Assembly: GCF_015644585.1 (NCBI RefSeq)
Contig: NZ_JADOBI010000015.1
Location: 37,751-101,750 of the forward strand
DNA length: 64,000 nucleotides
Origin: Rahnella laticis
GTDB lineage: Bacteria > Pseudomonadota > Gammaproteobacteria > Enterobacterales > Enterobacteriaceae
Direction of reading: 5' to 3'
In this document: positions 29,816 to 40,634 of the stretch, in pieces
Layout: each line of letters begins with the position of its first letter
How positions within the stretch are numbered: the stretch's first letter is position 1
Translations under genes and position numbers: made by a program
The notes under the pieces: generated by a model
What the model was told of the DNA's origin: nothing
The model's database searches: none
Seen by the model: only the letters and a program-made list of their open reading frames with translations

Positions 29816-31186
29816 TCAACGCTGGTGCAGCGGCAGCCAGATAATCAGGCGAAGACCACCCAGCGGGCTGTCTTCGGCTTTAACCTTGCCTCTGTGCTGC
29901 TGAACGGCGGTATCCACAATCGCCAGCCCGAGGCCAGTGCCGCCTGATTCACGATCGCGAGCCTCATCAGTCCGGTAGAACGGACGGAAAATCTGTTCGC
30001 GATCTTCTTCACTGACACCGGGGCCGTCGTCATCCACGGTAATGGTGATACCTTCGTTGTCGTGAGCGAAGTTCAGCGCGATGTGATGATGTGAATAACG
30101 CAGGGCGTTACGCACAATATTTTCCAGCGCGCTGTCGAGCGCAGCCGCATTACCAATGAGCTTCCACGGGCCCGGAGGCGATGTCACTTCAAGGGTTTTG
30201 CCCATCTGCTCAGCTTCAAACTGCGCATCATCAATCACACCAGCCCACAACTCGTTGGCCTTCAGGGTTTCCCGCGACAGCTCATTCTTGTGCTGACTGC
30301 GCGATAACACCAGCAGGTCATTGATCATGCCGTCCAGACGCTGCGCCTCGTTCTCAATGCGCTGCAACTCTTTGCCTTCGCCATGGCGACGACGCATCAG
30401 CGCGGTTGCCAGCTGAAGGCGCGTCAGCGGCGTCCGGAGTTCATGTGAGATATCCGAAATCAGCCGTTGCTGCGCGGTCACCATGCGTTCGAGCGCGCTG
30501 ACCATCTGGTTGAAACTGGCGCCGGTCGCGAGGAACTCCTGCGGTCCGGCTTCGAGTTCCGGATGCTGTTTAAGATTTCCCCGTGCAACGTCATCTGCGG
30601 CGTTTTTCAACTTACGAGCAGGTTTCGCCAGACTCCATGCCAGCCAGAGCAGAAGCGGGGCGCTGATGAGCATTGTGACGATGAGCAGAAGAAGCGGGCG
30701 GTCAAACATCAGATTGATAAAATCAGACTGAGAGCTGCTGGCCGGACGCATCAGGTAAAGCTGATAGTTGTCCTCGCCGTCACGAACAGAAAATGGCCCC
30801 ACCATTTCAACGCGGCCATATTTCTTTTTCTTCGGACGATCTGAGTTATCAGACTGCCCGATGAAGTTACGCACAATCTGCATTTCATTGCGCTGCGCAC
30901 CAATGACACGGCCTTCACTCGTGACCAGCAACAGGCGCTGGCCAGGCGGAGCCCACTTATCGATCGCGCGAAACAGCCTGCGCCACCACATCAGGTCATT
31001 GGCAGGATCGGTGGCGAGTTCGGCTTCGACATGTTGTTCAATCATCAGGCCTTGCCGCTGTTCATTATCGAGCAACGGCGTAATCTGGCGTGAATCGAGT
31101 TTCGGCACCATCAATACCAACATCAGCACCAGCGCTAATGTGAACCAAAAAATGGCAAAAATACGTGCCGTAAGGCTGTTTATCAT
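29816..31186 (-). CDS. cpxA: Envelope stress sensor histidine kinase CpxA
   Basis: Inner-membrane kinase that senses misfolded envelope proteins and phosphorylates CpxR. The 456-residue protein has two membrane helices (about 10-30 and 165-185) flanking a periplasmic sensor, a HAMP segment, the phospho-accepting His in [15 protein letters not shown] near 248, and the ATP-binding motifs [12 protein letters not shown] and [10 protein letters not shown]. It overlaps cpxR by 4 bases and so is translationally coupled. Confidence 0.97.
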   Translation of the reverse strand: MINSLTARIFAIFWFTLALVLMLVLMVPKLDSRQITPLLDNEQRQGLMIEQHVEAELATDPANDLMWWRRLFRAIDKWAPPGQRLLLVTSEGRVIGAQRNEMQIVRNFIGQSDNSDRPKKKKYGRVEMVGPFSVRDGEDNYQLYLMRPASSSQSDFINLMFDRPLLLLIVTMLISAPLLLWLAWSLAKPARKLKNAADDVARGNLKQHPELEAGPQEFLATGASFNQMVSALERMVTAQQRLISDISHELRTPLTRLQLATALMRRRHGEGKELQRIENEAQRLDGMINDLLVLSRSQHKNELSRETLKANELWAGVIDDAQFEAEQMGKTLEVTSPPGPWKLIGNAAALDSALENIVRNALRYSHHHIALNFAHDNEGITITVDDDGPGVSEEDREQIFRPFYRTDEARDRESGGTGLGLAIVDTAVQQHRGKVKAEDSPLGGLRLIIWLPLHQR

Positions 31187-31884
31187 GAAGCAGAAACCAT
31201 CAGATAACCGCGTCCGCGCAAGGTTTTAAACCACGGATGTCCGTCCTGACGGTCGGGCAATTTACGGCGCAAATTAGAAATATGCATATCGATGGCACGG
31301 TCAAACGGCGTCAGACGTTTACCCAGTACTTCCTGGCTCAGATGTTCGCGTGAAACGACCTGTCCGAGATGTTTTGCCAGTAAATACAGCAGGGTAAATT
31401 CAGTCCCGGTGAGATCCAGCGCTTCACCGTTAAAACTGGCTTCCTGGCGGCCGGGGTTAAGTTGCAGCCCGTCGACTTCCAGCGTTGGCGAGCCATTGTT
31501 TTCATTGGTTTGCTGCTGTTCGCTCCAGTTGGAACGGCGCAACATGGCGCGGATGCGCGCAACCAGTTCACGGTCGTTAAACGGTTTTGGCAGATAGTCA
31601 TCGGCACCCAGTTCGAGGCCGAGAACGCGGTCTAATTCACTGCCACGGGCGGTCAGCATAATCACTGGCGTCTGGTGGCGCTGGCGTAATTCTTTAAGGG
31701 TTTCAATGCCGTTTTTCTTCGGCATCATCACGTCAAGTAACAAAAGGTCGATGGTATTATCGATTTTCTCTAATGCCTGCTCACCGTCGTAAGCAACCAC
31801 AACATTAAAGCCTTCCATTTCGAGCAATTCTTTCAAAAGTGAAGTCAGTTCACGGTCATCATCAACTAACAAAATTTTATTCAT
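31183..31884 (-). CDS. cpxR: Envelope stress response regulator CpxR
   Basis: OmpR-family transcription factor activated by CpxA; it binds GTAAA-N5-GTAAA boxes to induce periplasmic folding factors. With the start at MNKILLVDDD it has 232 residues, as in E. coli. The phospho-acceptor is Asp51 (LLLDVMMP), the switch lysine lies in LPKPF, and the C-terminal winged helix holds DRAIDMHISNLRRKL. A perfect CpxR box lies upstream, so autoregulation is likely. Confidence 0.98.
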   Translation of the reverse strand: MNKILLVDDDRELTSLLKELLEMEGFNVVVAYDGEQALEKIDNTIDLLLLDVMMPKKNGIETLKELRQRHQTPVIMLTARGSELDRVLGLELGADDYLPKPFNDRELVARIRAMLRRSNWSEQQQTNENNGSPTLEVDGLQLNPGRQEASFNGEALDLTGTEFTLLYLLAKHLGQVVSREHLSQEVLGKRLTPFDRAIDMHISNLRRKLPDRQDGHPWFKTLRGRGYLMVSAS

Positions 31885-31936
31885 TGTATTTACCTCTAGA
31901 CGCAAAATACGTCATCAATTGCCGCTATTCCATGAC

Positions 31937-31951
31937 TTTACGTACTTTTAC
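31937..31951 (-). promoter_or_regulatory. Perfect CpxR box between cpxR and cpxP
   Basis: On the minus strand the site reads GTAAA-AGTAC-GTAAA, an exact match to the CpxR consensus, 53 bases from the cpxR start and 85 from that of cpxP. It can serve both divergent genes. Confidence 0.85.
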
Positions 31952-32035
31952 AAGCACTGACGCTTGTTTGCAGCAGCAGGTTTAGACTGCTTTTCAATGA
32001 TTCGCGATGAGCGATAAAGACTTTAGGAGTATGTG

Positions 32036-32545
32036 ATGTTTAAGGCAGCTTCAATTGGTTTGGCCACGCTTCTGACGCTGAGTTCAGGTGTCGTTTTAGC
32101 AGATGGCGCAAAACCAGTGTCGGCGATGCCAGCAGAACATGATAGCACGTTGTTGGATAAGCCTCAGGAACGCAACACACTGTTTGATGGTGTGAATCTG
32201 ACAGAGCAACAGCGCCAACAAATGCGCGACCTAATGCATCAGGCCCGTAAAGATTTGCCTCATGTAAATGTAGAACAGATGGAAACTATGCACAGGCTGG
32301 TGACCGCTGAAAAATTTGATCAGGGCGCTGTAAGGGCCCAAGCCGAATTAATGGCTCAGGAGCAAGTGGACCGCCAGGTCGAAATGGCCCGCATCCGCAA
32401 CCAGATGTTTAATCTTCTGACTCCTGAGCAAAAAGATGTACTTAACCGGAAGCACGAGCAACGCATGAAAGAGATGCAGGCGCAGCTTTCCGGATTACAA
32501 CCCCCTTCTGCCCAGAAGACGAGTAGTACCAGCACGACCGAGTAA
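32036..32545 (+). CDS. cpxP: Periplasmic stress adaptor CpxP
   Basis: Periplasmic inhibitor of CpxA that is titrated by misfolded proteins. The 169-residue product has a signal peptide ([21 protein letters not shown]), then the paired LTxxQ motifs of the CpxP/Spy fold ([14 protein letters not shown] and [13 protein letters not shown]). The ATG at 32036 follows an AGGAGT site; a GTG one codon earlier is less likely. The S/T-rich C-terminal tail looks disordered. fieF, next to it in E. coli, is missing here. Confidence 0.93.
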   Translation: MFKAASIGLATLLTLSSGVVLADGAKPVSAMPAEHDSTLLDKPQERNTLFDGVNLTEQQRQQMRDLMHQARKDLPHVNVEQMETMHRLVTAEKFDQGAVRAQAELMAQEQVDRQVEMARIRNQMFNLLTPEQKDVLNRKHEQRMKEMQAQLSGLQPPSAQKTSSTSTTE

Positions 32546-32890
32546 GATCCCTGTTTTTCCTTGCCATAGACACCATCCCTGTCTTCCCCCACCGAAAGGT
32601 GGGGTTTTTTTTGTCCGCAATTTGGAATCGTTTCACAAAACCGGAAATTAACAAGATGGAAATCTGCGCGTAACCAACCGGAAATATCTTGTAAAAGCCG
32701 TATGAATCAGTAAATTGCGATGTACAGAGCGTTGTATGCGTGTTCTTGCTGACTTGAATCAATTCAGCTACGGTGTTTTGTTATACTATAGGCTTAAACG
32801 CTAATAAGCCCTTTGGCTGCAAAAGTTAAATCCGCCGACGGGCAGGCTCAAGATTCTTAAGAAATTGCATCTACAAGTTCAGAGGTAGTC
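32546..32890 (+). promoter_or_regulatory. Intergenic region and pfkA promoter
   Basis: This 345-base gap holds the cpxP terminator and, near its end, an extended -10 (TGTTATACT, 32779-32787) likely to be the pfkA promoter; the -35 is weak. I found no recognisable remnant of fieF, which occupies this place in E. coli. Confidence 0.6.
32587..32612 (+). terminator. Terminator of cpxP
   Basis: CCCCACC-GAAA-GGTGGGG with an 8-base T-run, a strong intrinsic terminator with a GNRA loop. Confidence 0.9.
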
Positions 32891-33877
32891 ATGATCAAAA
32901 AAATTGGTGTACTGACAAGCGGTGGCGATGCCCCGGGCATGAACGCTGCGATCCGTGGCGTTGTGCGTTCGGCGTTATCCGCAGGTTTGGAAGTTTTCGG
33001 TATTGAAGATGGCTATCTCGGCATGTACGAAAATCGCATGCGAGAACTCGACCGCTACAGCGTTTCAGACATGATCAACCGTGGCGGTACTTTCCTGGGT
33101 TCAGCGCGTTTCCCTGAATTCCGCGATCCGGACATGCGTAAAGTTGCCCTGCAAAACCTGAAAGATCGCGGTATCGACGGCCTCGTCGTTATCGGCGGTG
33201 ACGGTTCTTATGCCGGTGCTGACCTGCTGACCAAAGAAGGTGGCATCCGTTGTATCGGCCTGCCAGGCACCATCGACAACGACGTTGCCGGTACTGACTA
33301 CACCATCGGTTTCTTCACTGCTCTGGGTACTGTGGTTGAAGCTATCGACCGCTTGCGTGACACCTCTTCTTCACACCAGCGTATCTCTATCGTTGAAGTG
33401 ATGGGCCGTTACTGCGGCGATTTGACCCTGGCTGCGGCAATTGCCGGTGGTTGCGAATTTATCGCCATCCCTGAAGTTGAATTCAAACGTGATGATCTGG
33501 TTGCTGAAATCAAAGCCGGCATCGCGAAAGGTAAAAAGCACGCTATCGTCGCCATCACTGAAAAGTTAGATGATATCGATGAGCTGGCAAAATACATCGA
33601 GAAAGAAACCTGTCGTGAAACCCGTGGCACCGTACTGGGTCACATCCAGCGTGGTGGTGCACCGGTTGCTTATGACCGTATTTTAGCGTCCCGCATGGGT
33701 GCTTACGCGGTAGACCTGCTGATGGAAGAAGGTCGTGACTACGGCAAAGGCGGTTACTGCGTCGGTGTTCAAAACGAGAAAATGGTTCATGAACTGATCT
33801 CTGTGTGTATTTCTCCTGAGAACAAGAAAAGTAAGTTCAAAGAAGACTGGTACGACACAGCTAAAAAACTGTTCTAA
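32891..33877 (+). CDS. pfkA: ATP-dependent 6-phosphofructokinase I
   Basis: Phosphorylates fructose 6-phosphate to the 1,6-bisphosphate, the committed step of glycolysis. The 328-residue protein shows the ATP loop [24 protein letters not shown], the catalytic PGTIDND with Asp near 127, and [10 protein letters not shown] for sugar phosphate. It is a few residues longer than the 320 of E. coli, with differences near the C-terminus. AGAGG precedes the ATG. A terminator follows at once. Confidence 0.98.
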   Translation: MIKKIGVLTSGGDAPGMNAAIRGVVRSALSAGLEVFGIEDGYLGMYENRMRELDRYSVSDMINRGGTFLGSARFPEFRDPDMRKVALQNLKDRGIDGLVVIGGDGSYAGADLLTKEGGIRCIGLPGTIDNDVAGTDYTIGFFTALGTVVEAIDRLRDTSSSHQRISIVEVMGRYCGDLTLAAAIAGGCEFIAIPEVEFKRDDLVAEIKAGIAKGKKHAIVAITEKLDDIDELAKYIEKETCRETRGTVLGHIQRGGAPVAYDRILASRMGAYAVDLLMEEGRDYGKGGYCVGVQNEKMVHELISVCISPENKKSKFKEDWYDTAKKLF

Positions 33878-33902
33878 AAACAGCTTCTTGCCAGAATATA
33901 AG

Positions 33903-33928
33903 AACCTCCTTTACGGGAGGTTTTTTTT
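33903..33928 (+). terminator. Terminator of pfkA
   Basis: AACCTCC / GGAGGTT stem with a 6-base loop followed by a T-run. Confidence 0.9.
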
Positions 33929-34065
33929 CGACCTGTTTCTGGTTATTCCAGAAAGTAATAGAAAAAAACCTTTTATTCTTTAGTTGTTTTCTTTTTCTCT
34001 GGCACGCTCTGTTCATCCGATCAAATTAATGAAATCCATAAAAACTATTTTTGGGAGAGAGTGCG

Positions 34066-35061
34066 ATGCGTATGCGTAAATGGGGTGCAGGTCTGGCATT
34101 ACTGTTGGTAGCAACCGGGGCGATTGCCAAAGACATTCAGATTCTGAACGTGTCGTACGATCCAACCCGTGAGCTTTATGAACAATACAATAAAGCGTTC
34201 AGCAAATACTGGCAGGGTAAAACCGGCGATACCGTGACCGTTCGCCAGTCACACGGTGGTTCAGGCAAGCAAGCAACGTCAGTCATTAACGGTATTGAAG
34301 CCGATGTCGTGACCCTCGCCCTCGCGTATGACGTAGATGCTATCGCTGAACGCGGCCGTATTGATAAAAACTGGATCACCCGCCTGCCAGACAATTCTGC
34401 CCCTTACACGTCGACCATCGTATTCCTGGTACGCAAAGGCAACCCGAAACAAATTCACGACTGGAATGATTTGATCAAACCGGGCGTGTCGGTAATCACC
34501 CCGAATCCTAAAACATCAGGCGGTGCGCGCTGGAACTATCTGGCTGCGTGGGGCTATGCCCTGCATCACAACAACAATGACAAAGCGAAAGCTCAGGATT
34601 TTGTGAAAGCGCTGTATAAAAACGTGGAAGTGCTGGATTCCGGTGCCCGCGGCGCGACAAATACCTTTGTGGAACGCGGTATTGGTGATGTGCTGATTGC
34701 CTGGGAAAACGAAGCGCTGCTGGCCACCAAAGAAGTTGGCAAAGACAAGTTTGAAATCGTGACGCCAAGCGAATCGATTCTGGCAGAACCAACGGTTTCT
34801 GTGGTGGATAAAGTGGTCGATAAGCGTGATACGCGTACCGTGGCGGAAGCTTATCTTAAGTACCTGTACTCACCGGAAGGCCAGACTATTGCGGCTGAAA
34901 ACTACTATCGTCCGCGTGATCCGGTTGTTGAGAAAAAATTCGATGCTGAATTCCCTAAACTGAAACTGTTCACCATTGGTGATGTTGCAGGAACCTGGGC
35001 TCAGGCGCAGAAAGATCACTTCGCGACTGACGGAATTTTTGACCAAATCAGCAAGCGTTAA
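34066..35061 (+). CDS. sbp: Periplasmic sulfate-binding protein
   Basis: Captures sulfate for the CysTWA ABC importer. A signal peptide ([21 protein letters not shown]) precedes the mature protein starting [17 protein letters not shown]. Typical SBP segments follow: SHGGSGKQ for the ligand, [21 protein letters not shown], and [12 protein letters not shown] chose the ATG at 34066 after GGGAGAG (331 residues); an upstream TTG is not needed. In relatives it is regulated by CysB, but I could not define a site. It converges on tpiA; cdh, found between them in E. coli, is absent. Confidence 0.96.
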   Translation: MRMRKWGAGLALLLVATGAIAKDIQILNVSYDPTRELYEQYNKAFSKYWQGKTGDTVTVRQSHGGSGKQATSVINGIEADVVTLALAYDVDAIAERGRIDKNWITRLPDNSAPYTSTIVFLVRKGNPKQIHDWNDLIKPGVSVITPNPKTSGGARWNYLAAWGYALHHNNNDKAKAQDFVKALYKNVEVLDSGARGATNTFVERGIGDVLIAWENEALLATKEVGKDKFEIVTPSESILAEPTVSVVDKVVDKRDTRTVAEAYLKYLYSPEGQTIAAENYYRPRDPVVEKKFDAEFPKLKLFTIGDVAGTWAQAQKDHFATDGIFDQISKR

Positions 35062-35079
35062 TCCTGCTTTCAGGCAATA

Positions 35080-35106
35080 AAAAACCCCGGCATGCCGGGG
35101 TTTTTT
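35080..35106. terminator. Bidirectional terminator between sbp and tpiA
   Basis: The fully symmetric CCCCGGCATGCCGGGG stem is flanked by an A-run and a T-run, so it works for both convergent genes. Confidence 0.9.
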
Positions 35107-35125
35107 GCGCTCAGAAGAAACAGGC

Positions 35126-35926
<801 letters not shown>

Positions 35927-36020
35927 TTAAAATTTCTGCCAAACAAGCAGATTACCTGTGCAACAGTATAGAGATCATTGACCATAAAGGCTTTGCTTTT
36001 TGTCATTAAAAACCGTCATC

Positions 36021-36626
36021 TCAGGGCTCAGCCAGCGCCAGTTTTACCGGCTCAACGGCAAACGTCAGGCCTTTTTCGCCATTGTCTGAAATCACAAAAC
36101 GCACCGCCCCAACTTCCTGTTTATAAAATTGCTGACCTTTCCCTTTTTCAATCAGGGACGTCACTCTCGCCACGCTTTGTTCCGGCGAAAGGGTGGCATC
36201 AAACTGACGCATCAGATTCGCCATATAGCTGACAGCCAGCGCGCGGGCGGCTTTCTCTTCAGGGCCCTGGATCGGCAAATAGGTAATTTGCAGCGTTTTG
36301 ATTTTGCCTGTGCCTTTTTCCAGCGCGGTGGAGGCGTAAAGATTTTCGTTAATCTTACTGGCCGCGCGGGTCAGCGAGCTGCTGGCGGATTCGCTGATCG
36401 CGCGGAATTCGCCGATCTGCTGTGTCGGATTCGCTTCATTGTATTTGGCGCGGAAGTTAATCAGCGTTGTTTCGAAGGTCGGTGCGCCAGCCAGAAGATA
36501 CGGGGCTTTCGGCATCTCTTCTGCGCCGGAATGGTCAGCCGGCGGATCGGCAAGGGCAGTGTTCTGGCCCGCGAGTATCAGTAATACGGGCAAAGCCAGT
36601 TGTAAAATCGATTTAGCAACAGTCAT
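36021..36626 (-). CDS. yiiQ: DUF1454 family exported protein YiiQ
   Basis: A 201-residue protein of unknown function with a signal peptide ending ALA (SILQLALPVLLILAGQNTALA). The mature part has no catalytic motif that I recognise. I chose the ATG at 36626 (MTVAKS); a TTG eight codons upstream is also possible. It keeps the tpiA-yiiQ-yiiR-fpr order of E. coli. Periplasmic location is inferred from the signal peptide. Confidence 0.85.
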   Translation of the reverse strand: MTVAKSILQLALPVLLILAGQNTALADPPADHSGAEEMPKAPYLLAGAPTFETTLINFRAKYNEANPTQQIGEFRAISESASSSLTRAASKINENLYASTALEKGTGKIKTLQITYLPIQGPEEKAARALAVSYMANLMRQFDATLSPEQSVARVTSLIEKGKGQQFYKQEVGAVRFVISDNGEKGLTFAVEPVKLALAEP

Positions 36627-36784
36627 AGGGCGTTTCTTATTTTGTTTCAACAGACCGATTAAAGCGGTGATCGGGGGGCAATGTCAAAAGGAGTGCGTAA
36701 AGATTCTCCCGGCCACGGTGCATCAGGTACACTCGCCCTGTTTTAACATTTTCCTCTCATTGTTTTTTAGGGAACCGACGGTCG

Positions 36785-37213
36785 ATGACGTTACAGCACG
36801 CACTGTTTTCTTTTAACGGCCGCCTGGGCCGCCGCGATTTTTGGCTCTGGATGATCAGCTGGCTGGTTCTGATGGCCGCCGATTTCTTCTTTGCCGCACA
36901 GCTATGGATTACCTATCAGACCGCGGGTTTCGCGCTGGTCGTCCTGTTGTGGCCAACTGCGGCGGTGCTGGTGAAAAGGTTACATGACCGCAATAAGTCG
37001 GCCTGGTGGGCATTGTTGTTTGTGCTGGCGTGGATGCTGGTGGCCGGAAACTGGGCGGCGGCGATGCCGCAGACGTGGAGCTGGGTATTAGGACGGCTGG
37101 CGCCTTCGGTGATTTTCATCATGCTGATTATCGACTGCGGTGCCTTTGTTGGTACGCCGGGCACAAATCGTTTTGGCCCGGAACCGGAAGACGTCAGATT
37201 TAAATCCGCATAA
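36785..37213 (+). CDS. yiiR: DUF805 family inner-membrane protein YiiR
   Basis: A 142-residue membrane protein of the DUF805 family. The conserved N-terminal FNGRLGRRDFW precedes about four hydrophobic segments, and the RLHDRNKSAWWALL loop in the middle is a family hallmark. Function unknown. It diverges from yiiQ and converges on fpr with 7 bases between. No strong ribosome site is visible before the ATG. Confidence 0.85.
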   Translation: MTLQHALFSFNGRLGRRDFWLWMISWLVLMAADFFFAAQLWITYQTAGFALVVLLWPTAAVLVKRLHDRNKSAWWALLFVLAWMLVAGNWAAAMPQTWSWVLGRLAPSVIFIMLIIDCGAFVGTPGTNRFGPEPEDVRFKSA

Positions 37214-37220
37214 ATCGCAC

Positions 37221-37967
37221 TTACCAGTAGTGCTCGCTGGTCATATGGCCCGGTTTGCGTTTGAGATGTTTACGCATGCCGTGTAAGTCTTTCAGAACCT
37301 GCTGGGTATCGCGAACCATCTGCGGGTTCCCGCAAAGCATGATGTGGCTGTCGTCTGCGTTAATCTTCAGGCCGACAGCCCCTTCCAGCGTGCCGTTTTC
37401 AATCAGCGCCGGAACACGCCCGGTCAGCGAGCCTGAAATTTCCTCACGGCTGACGACGGTCTGAATGTGCAGTTTGCCCTCATAACGGCGCTGTAATTGC
37501 TGCATCAGTGGTAAATAGCTGAGATCGGCGGCAAAGCGCGCAGCGTGGACCAGCACGATATTTTTAAAACGCTCAAGACCCATCCCTTCCTGCAAAATCG
37601 AAAGATAAGGCCCGATAGCGGTGCCGGTTGCCAGCATCCACAGGGTGTCGCACTCGGGAACTTCATCAATCACGAAAAAACCGGCGGCTTCTTTGGTGAC
37701 ATGAATTTCGTCACCGGGCTGCATCACGTGCAGGCGCGGGCTGAGTTTTCCTTCCGGCACGTTGACCAGATAAAACTCCAGGTCTGCGCTGGAAGTCGAA
37801 TTGACGTAGGAATATGCACGCTGAACCCGCTCGCCGTCGATTTCCAGAGAGAGTTTGGCAAACTGGCCTGCGGTAAAAGAGTCGACTGGCGCATTGACCG
37901 TGATGCTGAACAAATTGTCCGTCCAGTGCTCAACTTTTTTGATTTTTCCCGTCACCCAATCAGCCAT
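37221..37967 (-). CDS. fpr: Ferredoxin/flavodoxin-NADP+ reductase
   Basis: FAD enzyme passing electrons between NADPH and flavodoxin or ferredoxin, feeding MetH, BioB, ribonucleotide reductase activation and Fe-S repair. The start MADWVTGKIKKVEHWTDN gives 248 residues, as in E. coli. The FAD motif RAYSYVNS is at 50-57, the NADP-binding LATGTAIGPYLSIL is central, and the C-terminus ends HYW. E. coli fpr is induced through SoxS/MarA; I could not define such a box with confidence. Confidence 0.96.
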   Translation of the reverse strand: MADWVTGKIKKVEHWTDNLFSITVNAPVDSFTAGQFAKLSLEIDGERVQRAYSYVNSTSSADLEFYLVNVPEGKLSPRLHVMQPGDEIHVTKEAAGFFVIDEVPECDTLWMLATGTAIGPYLSILQEGMGLERFKNIVLVHAARFAADLSYLPLMQQLQRRYEGKLHIQTVVSREEISGSLTGRVPALIENGTLEGAVGLKINADDSHIMLCGNPQMVRDTQQVLKDLHGMRKHLKRKPGHMTSEHYW

Positions 37968-38275
37968 AAAAACTCCCGTCGTTTCTGATTTCGTCATGCA
38001 TAGCGAATTTATGCGCTGATTTTATTTCAAATTTTTCGGATCCCTTATCGGTTAAATGTTATCAGCCTGTTCTGCGGCCGTTAGCCGGTATCGATTTCTG
38101 TACAGTCTGCGTTACAGATCTGGCTCCTGCCGCTGCCAGCAAAATAACAGGAGAGTTTGCCTCACCCCTCGCTTATTCATCTGAATTTGTTAACTTATGC
38201 GCCGCCGTATTATCGGCGGTTATGCTGGTTATTTGTTCTGCACTTTTCCTTCTCCATCTGATAACGAACTGAAAA
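37968..38275. promoter_or_regulatory. Divergent intergenic region between fpr and emrD
   Basis: The 308-base gap must contain both promoters. A 6-bp hairpin (CCGCCG-TATTAT-CGGCGG, 38202-38219) lies 56 bases before emrD and would be in its leader. No small gene was recognised, and neither promoter could be assigned with confidence. Confidence 0.4.
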
Positions 38276-39469
38276 ATGAAAAATCTGGAAAATATTCACC
38301 TGCTTGTGATGCTGATATTGCTGGTGGCGGTCGGTCAGATGGCGCAGACCATTTATGTGCCGAACATCGCGGATATGGCGACCAGCCTGGCCGTCAAACC
38401 GGGGGCAGTGCAGCGCGTTATGGCCGCTTATTTGCTGACGTACGGGGGCTCGCAGCTGATTTACGGCCCGTTGTCCGACAACGTGGGCCGCAAACCGGTG
38501 ATCCTCACCGGTCTGATGATTTTCCTGATTGGTGCGGCGGGCGCGATGATGTCGTCCAGTCTGAATATGCTGATTGCCGCCAGCGCCGTGCAGGGGCTGG
38601 GCACCGGCGTAGCGGGCGTGATGGCGAGAACCATGCCGCGTGACTTATACAGCGGCGGTGCTTTGCGCCACGCCAACAGTTTGCTGAACATGGGAATTCT
38701 GGTCAGCCCGCTGTTAGCGCCGGTTATCGGTGGTGCGCTGGCCGCGTGGTTAGGCTGGCGGGCGAGTTTTGGTTTTCTGCTTATTCTATGTGCGGGCGTC
38801 GCGTTTTCTATGTACCGCTGGTTGCCGGAAACCCGCCCGGAATTTACCGCCGACCATCCGCCGCGCAAAATGCTCAGCAGCCTGCGTTTGTTGCTGGCAG
38901 ACGCCAATTTCAGCCGTTATCTGGTGATGCTGGTAGGCGCGCTGGCGGGCGTGGCGGTCTTTGAAGCCAGCTGCGGCGTGCTGATGGGCGGCGTGTTGGG
39001 GCTGAGCGGCGTAATGGTCAGCATTCTGTTTATCCTGCCGATCCCTGCCGCATTCTTTGGTGCCTGGTATGCCGGGCGCACGGAGAAAAGTTTCCAGCAA
39101 CTGATGTGGCATTCGGTCATCAGCTGTCTGCTGGCGGGGCTATTGATGTGGATCCCGGGCTGGCTGGGCATCATGAATATCTGGACGCTGATCGTGCCTG
39201 CGTCTTTGTTCTTCTTCGGCGCAGGTATGTTATTCCCGCTGGCGACGACCGGCGCGATGGAGCCTTTCCCGTATCTGGCGGGTGCGGCAGGGGCACTGGT
39301 GGGCGGTTTGCAAAATATGGGATCCGGCCTGGTGGCGTGGATGTCAGCAATGTTGCCGCAAACCGGTCAGTTCAGTCTTGGCCTGCTGATGTTTGCGATG
39401 GCTGTGCTGATTTTGCTGTGCTGGTGGCCGATGTCGAACCGCAGTCAGCATGAAGGGCATGCGGCTTAA
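38276..39469 (+). CDS. emrD: Multidrug efflux MFS transporter EmrD
   Basis: A 397-residue proton-coupled exporter of the DHA1 group that removes hydrophobic cations and uncouplers. Twelve membrane segments are evident. The antiporter motif A is YGPLSDNVGRKPV after TM2, and the central loop LPETRPEF separates the halves; NMGILVSPLLAPVIGG is the drug-antiporter motif C region. Identity is based on close resemblance to E. coli EmrD throughout. No strong ribosome site is seen before the ATG. It converges on glpX. Confidence 0.93.
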   Translation: MKNLENIHLLVMLILLVAVGQMAQTIYVPNIADMATSLAVKPGAVQRVMAAYLLTYGGSQLIYGPLSDNVGRKPVILTGLMIFLIGAAGAMMSSSLNMLIAASAVQGLGTGVAGVMARTMPRDLYSGGALRHANSLLNMGILVSPLLAPVIGGALAAWLGWRASFGFLLILCAGVAFSMYRWLPETRPEFTADHPPRKMLSSLRLLLADANFSRYLVMLVGALAGVAVFEASCGVLMGGVLGLSGVMVSILFILPIPAAFFGAWYAGRTEKSFQQLMWHSVISCLLAGLLMWIPGWLGIMNIWTLIVPASLFFFGAGMLFPLATTGAMEPFPYLAGAAGALVGGLQNMGSGLVAWMSAMLPQTGQFSLGLLMFAMAVLILLCWWPMSNRSQHEGHAA

Positions 39470-39485
39470 CGTTTTGTTTTACATT

Positions 39486-39517
39486 AAAAAAGGCAGGGTG
39501 AAAAACCCTGCCTTTTT
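39486..39517. terminator. Bidirectional terminator between emrD and glpX
   Basis: GGCAGGGT and ACCCTGCC-like arms are flanked by A-run and T-run, giving a terminator for both convergent genes. Confidence 0.88.
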
Positions 39518-39537
39518 GATGACCGAAAGGGTGCGAA

Positions 39538-40548
39538 TCAGATAATGAATTCGTGCAGCGCGGCGTCTTTGCGGTCGAGATAATGCGTCGAACGGATGCG
39601 GCGGATGGTGCGGGATTTGCCACGAATCAGCAGTGTTTCGGTCGTCGCCATATTTCCCTGACGGCTGATGCCTTCCAGCAGATCGCCTTTGGTAATCCCG
39701 GTTGCGGAGAAAATCACGTTGTCGTTGCGCGCCATATCATCGAGCAACAGCACTTTCCCGGCTTCAATCCCCATCGCTTTACAGCGCGCCAGCTCTTCTT
39801 CGCCAATCCGGCGGTTTTCCGGCGTATCCCCTTTGACGTCATGACGCGCCAGTAATCGCCCCTGCATATCGCCATCCAGTGCGCGGATAACGGCCGCAGA
39901 AATCACGCCTTCAGGCGCGCCGCCAATTCCGTAAAGCACGTCAACCTCACTTTCCGGCATGCAGGTCAGAATGGTTGCTGCGACGTCACCGTCCGGGAAC
40001 GCAAAGACGCGGACACCGGCGGCCAGCATTTCACGGATTGCATCGTCATGACGCGGTTTTGCCAGCACGGCGACGGTCAGTTCGGTCAGCGGTTTGTTCA
40101 GCGCTTTGGCAATATTCGCCAGATTTTCTGCCAGCGTCAGGTTCAGATTAATCGCGCCTTTCGCGCCAGGGCCGACGGCGATTTTCTCCATGTACATGTC
40201 AGGGGCGTTGAGGAAAGAACCCTGATCGCCCACCGCCAGCACAGCCAGTGCGTTGGACTGACCCATTGCGGTCATGCGCGTGCCTTCAATCGGATCCACC
40301 GCGATATCGACCGCGTCGCCGTTGCCGGTACCGACTTTTTCACCGATATACAGCATCGGTGCTTCATCGATTTCACCTTCGCCAATCACAATCGTGCCAT
40401 CGATATCGACTTTATTGAGCATGATACGCATGGACTGCACGGCGGCGTTATCGGCGAGGTTTTTATCCCCACGGCCCAGCCATTTATAACCGGCGAGCGC
40501 GGCAGCTTCGGTCACGCGGGAGAACTCGATTGCTAATTCACGTTTCAT
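39538..40548 (-). CDS. glpX: Fructose-1,6-bisphosphatase, class II
   Basis: Hydrolyses fructose 1,6-bisphosphate, providing gluconeogenic flux from glycerol. With the start at MKRELAIEFSRVTEAAALAGY it has 336 residues as in E. coli. Metal-binding motifs IGEGEIDEAPML and AVDPIEGTRM are typical of the class II enzymes. It is last in glpF-glpK-glpX. A hairpin after glpK may reduce its expression relative to the first two genes. Confidence 0.97.
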   Translation of the reverse strand: MKRELAIEFSRVTEAAALAGYKWLGRGDKNLADNAAVQSMRIMLNKVDIDGTIVIGEGEIDEAPMLYIGEKVGTGNGDAVDIAVDPIEGTRMTAMGQSNALAVLAVGDQGSFLNAPDMYMEKIAVGPGAKGAINLNLTLAENLANIAKALNKPLTELTVAVLAKPRHDDAIREMLAAGVRVFAFPDGDVAATILTCMPESEVDVLYGIGGAPEGVISAAVIRALDGDMQGRLLARHDVKGDTPENRRIGEEELARCKAMGIEAGKVLLLDDMARNDNVIFSATGITKGDLLEGISRQGNMATTETLLIRGKSRTIRRIRSTHYLDRKDAALHEFII

Positions 40549-40634
40549 TGGAAAACCTGTTGGAAGAAAAGAAAGAGTTCGGTGAGGCAAGGCTCATCTG
40601 TGCCGCAGATTTTAGCACAGTGGGAAGGACGCAT

